A DNA stretch of 64,000 nt from Thalassobacillus sp043497085 (GTDB lineage Bacteria; Bacillota; Bacilli; Bacillales; Halobacillaceae): the NCBI GenBank assembly GCA_043497085.1, contig JBIEKI010000008.1. One strand, written 5' to 3'. Every line of letters starts with the position of its first letter. Position 1 is the first letter of the stretch. The position numbers and the translations under genes were made by a program. This document shows, piece after piece, positions 58,690 through 64,000 of the stretch. The notes under the pieces were generated by a model, which was given only the letters and a program-made list of their open reading frames with translations, had not been told where the DNA came from and did not search any database.

Positions 58690-61600
58690 TTATTCTTCTG
58701 TATTGATATATAGCTTTCCTTCTGCAGCTTCCTCAGCCACATTACCATAATCATCAGCGGCTTTTACAACAATCTCGGCACCTTCTGCTACCAGGTTAGA
58801 GGTTGCTGTCCAGTAGCCTACGTAATGGCCTTCTTCCGTTTCCATCATCGGCAGCTCTGTAGCCTGATCAGAGAAATTAGTTAATGGCATTCTGATATAG
58901 AAAGTAGCGTCAAGTCCAGGATCTGCATCAAACTCGATCTTTACGGACTCACCAGCCCGCATATACTTGTCTTCTGTTGGTTGTAGATTTTCAATATCAG
59001 TTGCATTAAATTTAGCATCCACAGTGACTGACTCTTCGACACTGTTACCTGCTAAATCTGTTGCCGTAACCACAATTTCATTTTCGCCTTCTGAAAGCAT
59101 GATGCGTTTGGAGTATGAGCCATCCTCCTCAACATCAGCAGTTTGACCGTTTACTTCGACACGATCAAGATTTTCTTCTTCTACTTGACCTGCAACTGTA
59201 ATGACTTCTTTATTTGTTTTATCGCCATTAGTTGGAGTGTCGATAGTTAACACAGGATTTTCTTGATCTAATGTCACTACTACAGGTGCAGATGGATCAG
59301 TTGAACCGTTATCCATGGAAGATACCGCTGTTAATTCATTTTCTCCTGTTTCCAGGGTGATATCAACAGCAAAATTTCCATCATCTGTAGCTTCTGTAGT
59401 GCCTGCTTCTTCACCATCGTTGTAGACAGTAACTGTTGTCATTGGTGCAGCACTACCTTCTACTGTAATAGATTTTTCATTGGTAAATGATTCATCAGCA
59501 GGAGATTCAATCACAGGAGCTTCTGCCGCATAATCGACTAGTGCCCTGATCATGTAGTTACCTTCCGCTTCCGGAGACTTACTCCAGCTTCCACCTACAT
59601 ACTGCCAGCTGCGGTCTGCATAATCTCCGTCTTCATCCGTAGCCAGACCAGGAGTGTCTGGATTAGGATGTGTTTGAATATACACCATATAGAAATCTCC
59701 ATTTGCAACTATTCCTTTATCAGAGAGGTCTACATGTGTCCATTCCCCATTCCTTAACGCCTCTGCATCATAAGGACCACCAATTTTTTCACCTGGCGCC
59801 CCATCTGGTCCTGTAGCGTCATACACTTCAACTTGGAACTCATTGCCACCAGGTACTGGCCATTCTTCTGTCCAGAAGCGGAACAGGCCACCAGTAACCA
59901 TAGCGGATTCCTGTCCTTCTTCCAAGGACATTTTAACAGCCCAGCCATTGCCAGCATCATAGAACGCACGAGCGTTTTCGGCAGTGCCGTCATCATATCC
60001 GATTTCACCAGGATATCCAATGAACGGTTTCAACTCCACATCCACTGTAGTTGTACTGTCTCCCTCAATGGTAACAGGGACATCTTCGCCGTGATAGGAT
60101 GGAGCCATCACTTTCAACGTGTAATCGCCCTCATAAGCTTCTAGAGTGAATGTGCCATCTTCTCCTGTTTCAACAGGGGCTACTGCGGCATCCTCAACAA
60201 GCATCAAGGTAGCACCCTCGATTGGCTCACCAGTTTGTTCGTTTGTTATAGTACCTTCAAGCGTTCCCTTTGAAATAGGGTTCAATGTGAAGTTAGCACT
60301 GACTGATCCATCTTCTGGAACCGACACAGACTGCTCACTTGGATGGAAACCGTAAGCATCAGCCACTACTGTAAAATCACCTGCGGCATGCATTAACCTA
60401 TAGCTGCCATCTGCAGGATTTGTACTAACAGAACGATCCGACTCGACCACTGTTACAGTTGCATCTAAAGGTAATACATTTGGCTCTTTCCCTTTTTTCT
60501 TACCTTCTCCACCTTTAAATTGTGGCGTTTTGATATCTGTTACTTCACCTGGAAGCAACTTCTTAGGATTAACAGGTATTTTCATCTTTTTCGACCCTTT
60601 ATCCTGGAATCCCAAACCTGCTTTTGTGTTTGTGTTTCCAAAAGCATTTAGAGTTTTATTTTGTTTCTTTTTCCCTTTTTTGACGGCAGCTGTTGCACCT
60701 GAGGATTCATCCGTCAATGCTACATCATCGATAAACCAGCCTTCTCTTGTAACAAGGAAATCACTTTCAACATGGAAACCGATGAATACATCCTCACCAG
60801 CATAATCAGATAGATCAACTTCTGACTCTGTCCAGTCACTGGTGGTTCCATTGTATTCAGCCAACTGCTCCCAATTCTCCATATCCGTGGAAACAACTAC
60901 ATGACCGTAATCATAATTGTTTTCCAGGTTATGCCAAGTTTCGAACTGAAGGAAAGTGTCACCTTCAGGAACTTCTACTGGTGGCATTACTAATGTCATA
61001 TCGGAATAATTATCGTAATCACCAGTCAGGTTTGTCCCATATACTTTTTCACCAGATGCAGCACCTTCTGGGCCATCTTCCGGTGTACCCCATTCCCAGC
61101 TGTTATTTTCACCAAATGACAACCAGCCGGTTGGGACAGTTTCGAAATCTTGTGCATAGCCGACAGTAATGGCATCTTTGATGGTAACTTCAAAAACATC
61201 CGTTTCTACTTCATTACCTCCAAAGTCAGTTATCAGCCATTTATAATTCAATTGACTGCCATTCACGATGTCGCCTTCCAAAACAGCCTGGTAGGTTCCT
61301 TCTAAATAGTCACCATCTACCAAGTCCGCTTGTACCGTCTCCCAAGAACCATGTCCGTCAATACGGTAGGACAATTCTACAGAACTTACACTGATATTGT
61401 CAGTAACACTAGCGATCAATGGAAGTGGGACACCTTCATAGGTTTCTGATGGTGCGTCATGTTCAATAGCAGGAGCTTCATTATCTTCTCCTTCTTCATA
61501 AACATGCCCCTTGATTTCCCCAATACCGCTGACTACTGCCGATACAGCAGTATAAGCGTTCACAATACCATGTCCATACCCTTCATTTGGATCTTCAGGA

Positions 61601-63087
61601 TATTGGTCATTCGTAGTTGTATCTGCGGTTTCAAGCATCAACTCTTCTAAGTCATCTACTGACAAAGAGTTATCAGCCTGTAACAGTAAAGCAGCTGTAC
61701 CAGCTACATGAGGTCCAGCCATTGATGTTCCATTCCAGCCACCTTCATAGCCTCCACCAGGCACTGAAGAGCGGACATTTACTCCAGGAGCAGATATATC
61801 CGGTTTAATCTCTCCATCATAAGGCGATGGACCTCTAGCTGAAAAACTAGCTAAACCATCATTAATATCTGTGGCTCCTATAGCGATGGATTCTGGGTAG
61901 TTGGATGGTGCAGCAATCGTTCCATCACCAGGCCCATCGTTACCAGCTGAAAATACTGGTACAATACCTGACTCACGCCAGTTTTGGACCATTGGACGAT
62001 ACCACTCATCAAGTCCAGGACCGCCACCCCATGAGTTATTAACGACATCAGGTGCCTGCTCAGGATGAGGGTTACCATCGGCATCTTTTGGAGCTAATAT
62101 CCATTCACCAGCTTCTAAAAGATCGACGTCTGTCCCGCCAGCTGCAGTAAATGCTTTAACACCAATCCATTTTGCTCCAGGTGCCACACCTACCTGGTTG
62201 GAACCATCTTCTTCAGCACCTACCATGGTTCCCATAGTGTGGGTACCGTGACCCTGGTCATCGTAAGGAGTGCCTTGACCTGCAGTAGCATCAAACCAAT
62301 TGAATTCATGGTTTACAGCATCAGGATTTGCAGGATCAAATCCACGGTATTTTCCCTTTAAGGCTGGGTGGTCCCACTCTACTCCAGTATCAATGTTGGC
62401 TACCACAACACCTGTCCCATCGATGCCGGTTTCAGACCATACTTGAGGAGCCCCAACACGGTCGATGTTCCATTCCGTGTTACTCGTTTCTGCTTTGTCA
62501 GTTGCTTTAGTAAGAGAAGCTTTTTTTTCAGCTACTCCTTCTACCTTAGGATTCAACTGTCTCGTACGGTTAGGAAGAACCTTTTCTACCTCAGGTAGAG
62601 CAGCGATTTTTTTCATTACTTCTACATTACTAGTAACCGCCATTGCGTTTACGATATAATAAGATTGAAACGAGGAGACATTCCCTTGTTGTTCAGCTTC
62701 AGTCAGCAGCTTCTTCAATTGATGCTGCGTTTCGATTGCCGTCGAACGAAGCTCTGTTACAACTGCAGATGCCTTTACTCGTTTCATTTGCTGCGCTGTA
62801 AGAGAAGCCTTGCTATCCTCTGCCTTGGATACTGCTTCTTGCGCAGCTTTTTTTGTATTCCCCTGCTCTTTCATTTTTACAAGGTAAGTAACTTCCTTCT
62901 GATCAGCAAACTGATCAATCAGGTCTTGATTCACCTTATTATTCACTTGTTGTTTATTATCTTTGATGGAGACACTTGGGGAATTCTCAGCTGCGGCACT
63001 GGTGTAATTGAAGAAAGGTACGATCAAGGCTAGAACTAAAGTTAGACTGAGCCATTTTAATAACCTTTTCTTTCTTTGGGTGCCCAA
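58690..63087 (-). CDS. Multidomain secreted S8 protease, bacillopeptidase F-like
   Basis: The 1465-residue precursor has a signal peptide, an inhibitor-I9-like propeptide (~60-175) and an S8 domain (~220-520). The triad is Asp in NIDTGVEWDHP, His in GHGTHTMGTMVG and Ser in GTSMAGPHVAGTAA. Then follow Ig-like and MAM/immune-inhibitor-like domains (~690-800; SFGENNSWEWGTP). Two carboxypeptidase-regulatory-like repeats (~880-1050; GTLEGTITNEQTGEPIEGA) and bacterial Ig-like repeats to the C-terminus complete it. Size and order resemble bacillopeptidase F. It starts at TTG 63085-63087, eight bases after AAAGGGG. It lies between two tRNA groups with its own terminator. Confidence 0.92.
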   Translation of the reverse strand: MGTQRKKRLLKWLSLTLVLALIVPFFNYTSAAAENSPSVSIKDNKQQVNNKVNQDLIDQFADQKEVTYLVKMKEQGNTKKAAQEAVSKAEDSKASLTAQQMKRVKASAVVTELRSTAIETQHQLKKLLTEAEQQGNVSSFQSYYIVNAMAVTSNVEVMKKIAALPEVEKVLPNRTRQLNPKVEGVAEKKASLTKATDKAETSNTEWNIDRVGAPQVWSETGIDGTGVVVANIDTGVEWDHPALKGKYRGFDPANPDAVNHEFNWFDATAGQGTPYDDQGHGTHTMGTMVGAEEDGSNQVGVAPGAKWIGVKAFTAAGGTDVDLLEAGEWILAPKDADGNPHPEQAPDVVNNSWGGGPGLDEWYRPMVQNWRESGIVPVFSAGNDGPGDGTIAAPSNYPESIAIGATDINDGLASFSARGPSPYDGEIKPDISAPGVNVRSSVPGGGYEGGWNGTSMAGPHVAGTAALLLQADNSLSVDDLEELMLETADTTTNDQYPEDPNEGYGHGIVNAYTAVSAVVSGIGEIKGHVYEEGEDNEAPAIEHDAPSETYEGVPLPLIASVTDNISVSSVELSYRIDGHGSWETVQADLVDGDYLEGTYQAVLEGDIVNGSQLNYKWLITDFGGNEVETDVFEVTIKDAITVGYAQDFETVPTGWLSFGENNSWEWGTPEDGPEGAASGEKVYGTNLTGDYDNYSDMTLVMPPVEVPEGDTFLQFETWHNLENNYDYGHVVVSTDMENWEQLAEYNGTTSDWTESEVDLSDYAGEDVFIGFHVESDFLVTREGWFIDDVALTDESSGATAAVKKGKKKQNKTLNAFGNTNTKAGLGFQDKGSKKMKIPVNPKKLLPGEVTDIKTPQFKGGEGKKKGKEPNVLPLDATVTVVESDRSVSTNPADGSYRLMHAAGDFTVVADAYGFHPSEQSVSVPEDGSVSANFTLNPISKGTLEGTITNEQTGEPIEGATLMLVEDAAVAPVETGEDGTFTLEAYEGDYTLKVMAPSYHGEDVPVTIEGDSTTTVDVELKPFIGYPGEIGYDDGTAENARAFYDAGNGWAVKMSLEEGQESAMVTGGLFRFWTEEWPVPGGNEFQVEVYDATGPDGAPGEKIGGPYDAEALRNGEWTHVDLSDKGIVANGDFYMVYIQTHPNPDTPGLATDEDGDYADRSWQYVGGSWSKSPEAEGNYMIRALVDYAAEAPVIESPADESFTNEKSITVEGSAAPMTTVTVYNDGEEAGTTEATDDGNFAVDITLETGENELTAVSSMDNGSTDPSAPVVVTLDQENPVLTIDTPTNGDKTNKEVITVAGQVEEENLDRVEVNGQTADVEEDGSYSKRIMLSEGENEIVVTATDLAGNSVEESVTVDAKFNATDIENLQPTEDKYMRAGESVKIEFDADPGLDATFYIRMPLTNFSDQATELPMMETEEGHYVGYWTATSNLVAEGAEIVVKAADDYGNVAEEAAEGKLYINTEE

Positions 63088-63277
63088 TACAAAAACCCCT
63101 TTCTATTTTTTATTCCAACAAAGACTTACTTTTTACCCACTATCCCCCTTCCTTTGTTTTTTGAATTTTCCGATATTCTTAAGATGTTGCTATTAACTTA
63201 CTAAATATTGACATGTTTTGCTAGATGTTTCTTTTAAAACGGGAATAAACACACATGAAAAATAGGTAAAAAGACAC

Positions 63278-63314
63278 AAAAAAGCGATTTCCTTTTTATA
63301 AGGAAATCGCTTTT
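63278..63314 (-). terminator. Terminator of the rRNA-tRNA operon
   Basis: AAAAGCGATTTCCT and AGGAAATCGCTTTT form a 14-bp stem with a T-run on the minus strand. Confidence 0.88.
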
Positions 63315-63322
63315 CATATGAG

Positions 63323-63394
<72 letters not shown>

Positions 63395-63398
63395 AGGA

Positions 63399-63473
63399 TG
63401 GCTCCACCGGTAGGATTCGAACCTACGACCAATCGGTTAACAGCCGATTGCTCTACCACTGAGCTACGGTGGA
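63399..63473 (-). tRNA. tRNA-Asn (GTT)
   Basis: On the minus strand the gene starts TCCACCGTAGCTCAGTGG, with anticodon GTT in CTGTTAACC, T-loop GTTCGAATC and encoded CCA. It lies downstream of 5S rRNA. Confidence 0.97.
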
Positions 63474-63496
63474 ATAATGTAAGTATGTATATCATT

Positions 63497-63616
63497 GAGC
63501 TTTAATCTTAGTTTTATGCTCGTCATTCAACTCTATTTTATCACTTTCTTACTAAAACAGTAATGTTGTATTCCTCGCAAAGCTTGCTTCGTAGTTTATT
63601 CGAAGAGGTTGGCTTC
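63497..63616. repeat. ~120-nt tRNA-associated element, divergent copy at tRNA-Asn
   Basis: It shares TGCTCGTC and CTCGCAAAGC blocks in the same order with the copies at tRNA-Lys and tRNA-Thr. It is flanked by a 34-bp direct repeat (63463-63496 and 63617-63650, 32 of 34 bases identical by eye). Confidence 0.6.
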
Positions 63617-63627
63617 GCTACGGTGGA
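63617..63627 (-). pseudogene. tRNA-Asn 5' fragment
   Basis: Eleven bases matching the start of tRNA-Asn (TCCACCGTAGC) are followed by divergent sequence. The repeat continues outside the tRNA, into the upstream spacer. Confidence 0.65.
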
Positions 63628-63682
63628 ATAATGCAAGTATGTATATCATGGAATGATTTAAGTTAGTGGATATAAAGAAAAA

Positions 63683-63796
63683 GCCTAGCGGCGTCCTACT
63701 CTCACGGGGATAAACCCGACTACCATCGGCGCTGGAGAGCTTAACTGCTGTGTTCGGCATGGGAACAGGTGTGACCTCTCCGCTATCGCCACTAGA
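63683..63796 (-). rRNA. 5S ribosomal RNA
   Basis: The minus strand contains the conserved GCGATAGCGGAGAGG, CCGAACACAGCAGTTAAGC and GATGGTAGTCGGG of Bacillaceae 5S rRNA. End positions are approximate. Confidence 0.96.
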
Positions 63797-63872
63797 CCTT
63801 TATGATGTAATTGAGGTGAACCCTCAAAACTAGATAAGCAACATTCAACAATCCAACTTCTTCACGAATTTA

Positions 63873-64000
63873 TTTAGTTAAGTCCTCGATCGATTAGTAT
63901 CCGTCAGCTCCACGTGTCACCACGCTTCCACCTCGGACCTATCTACCTCATCGTCTCTGAGGGATCTTACTCACTCGAAGTGATGGGAAATCTCATCTAG
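63873..64000 (-). rRNA. 23S ribosomal RNA, 3' end (partial)
   Basis: The minus strand matches the end of 23S rRNA (GAAGCGTGGTGACACGTGG, GCTGACGGATACTAATCG, ending GAGGACTTAAC). The gene runs off the right edge. Confidence 0.95.

Noticed and set aside
61459..63033. Several antisense frames inside the bacillopeptidase F-like gene
   Set aside because: They are shadows of a strongly coding frame with clear domains and have no initiation signals.

Overview
The window comes from the chromosome of a low-GC, endospore-forming Gram-positive bacterium of the family Bacillaceae. Evidence: sigW-rsiW, the cdaA-cdaR-glmM-glmS block with a glmS ribozyme, nfeD-floT behind a SigW-type promoter, nadBCA divergent from a NifS-like desulfurase, a Spo0E-like phosphatase, strong AGGAGG ribosome binding sites with many TTG/GTG starts, and an rrn operon followed by tRNAs. 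Acidic secreted proteins and several sodium-coupled transporter families suggest a salt-tolerant relative of Halobacillus or Virgibacillus; this is inference.

Layout. 1-923: edge of a DUF2512-like membrane protein and mscL. 1260-11433 (minus): one compact operon of twelve genes. It starts with a NarI-like cytochrome b, a NasC/NarB-type molybdoenzyme, a four-cluster Fe-S protein, a Tat-signal Rieske protein, three small proteins and a NarK-type permease fused to a PAS domain. It continues with a sensor-less histidine kinase, a NarL-type regulator, an NreA-like GAF protein and a triple-PAS kinase. Promoter and tandem operator-like repeats lie at 11497-11564. 11588-12215: a composite repeat and a 22-residue peptide gene. 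12441-15726: hom-thrC-thrB. 15845-27577: glutathione peroxidase, flavin amine oxidase, uvsE, an LVIVD-repeat protein, glutamate dehydrogenase, nfeD-floT, a DASS symporter and an unknown TPR-like protein. 27723-29674: two tandem TsdA-like dihaem lipoproteins. 29786-32674: an NprR-like HTH-TPR regulator overlapping a 45-residue TTG-started propheromone gene, divergent from a subtilisin. 32810-42150: small membrane protein, Gfo/Idh oxidoreductase, a 21-bp periodic array, ggt, an AGCS symporter, an OYE-family enzyme, the second copy of the composite repeat, a glycerophosphodiesterase and a YutJ-like NADH dehydrogenase. 42216-48285: nadA-nadC-nadB, the NifS-like gene, a threonine/serine dehydratase and a small unknown gene. 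48310-55428: cell-envelope block (glmS with ribozyme, glmM, cdaR, cdaA, rsiW, sigW). 55614-56715: spo0E-like gene and arginase. 56899-58334: eight tRNA genes (minus) with unusual spacers. 58690-63087: a 1465-residue bacillopeptidase F-like protease. 63323-64000: tRNA-Thr, tRNA-Asn, 5S rRNA and the 3' end of 23S rRNA.

How it fits together. The nitrate-type operon combines transport, reduction and sensing, and one sensory PAS domain sits on the permease rather than on the kinase. SigW links the envelope block to nfeD-floT through matching promoters. The most interesting unexplained items are the regulator/propheromone pair at 29786-31188, the permease-PAS fusion with its bare kinase, and two kinds of repeat in the tRNA spacers: a ~120-nt element that breaks tRNA copies at the D-arm, and a hairpin module with a conserved loop and covarying stems. 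The 21-bp periodic TCTAGTAAA array at 34037-34195 is a further one.
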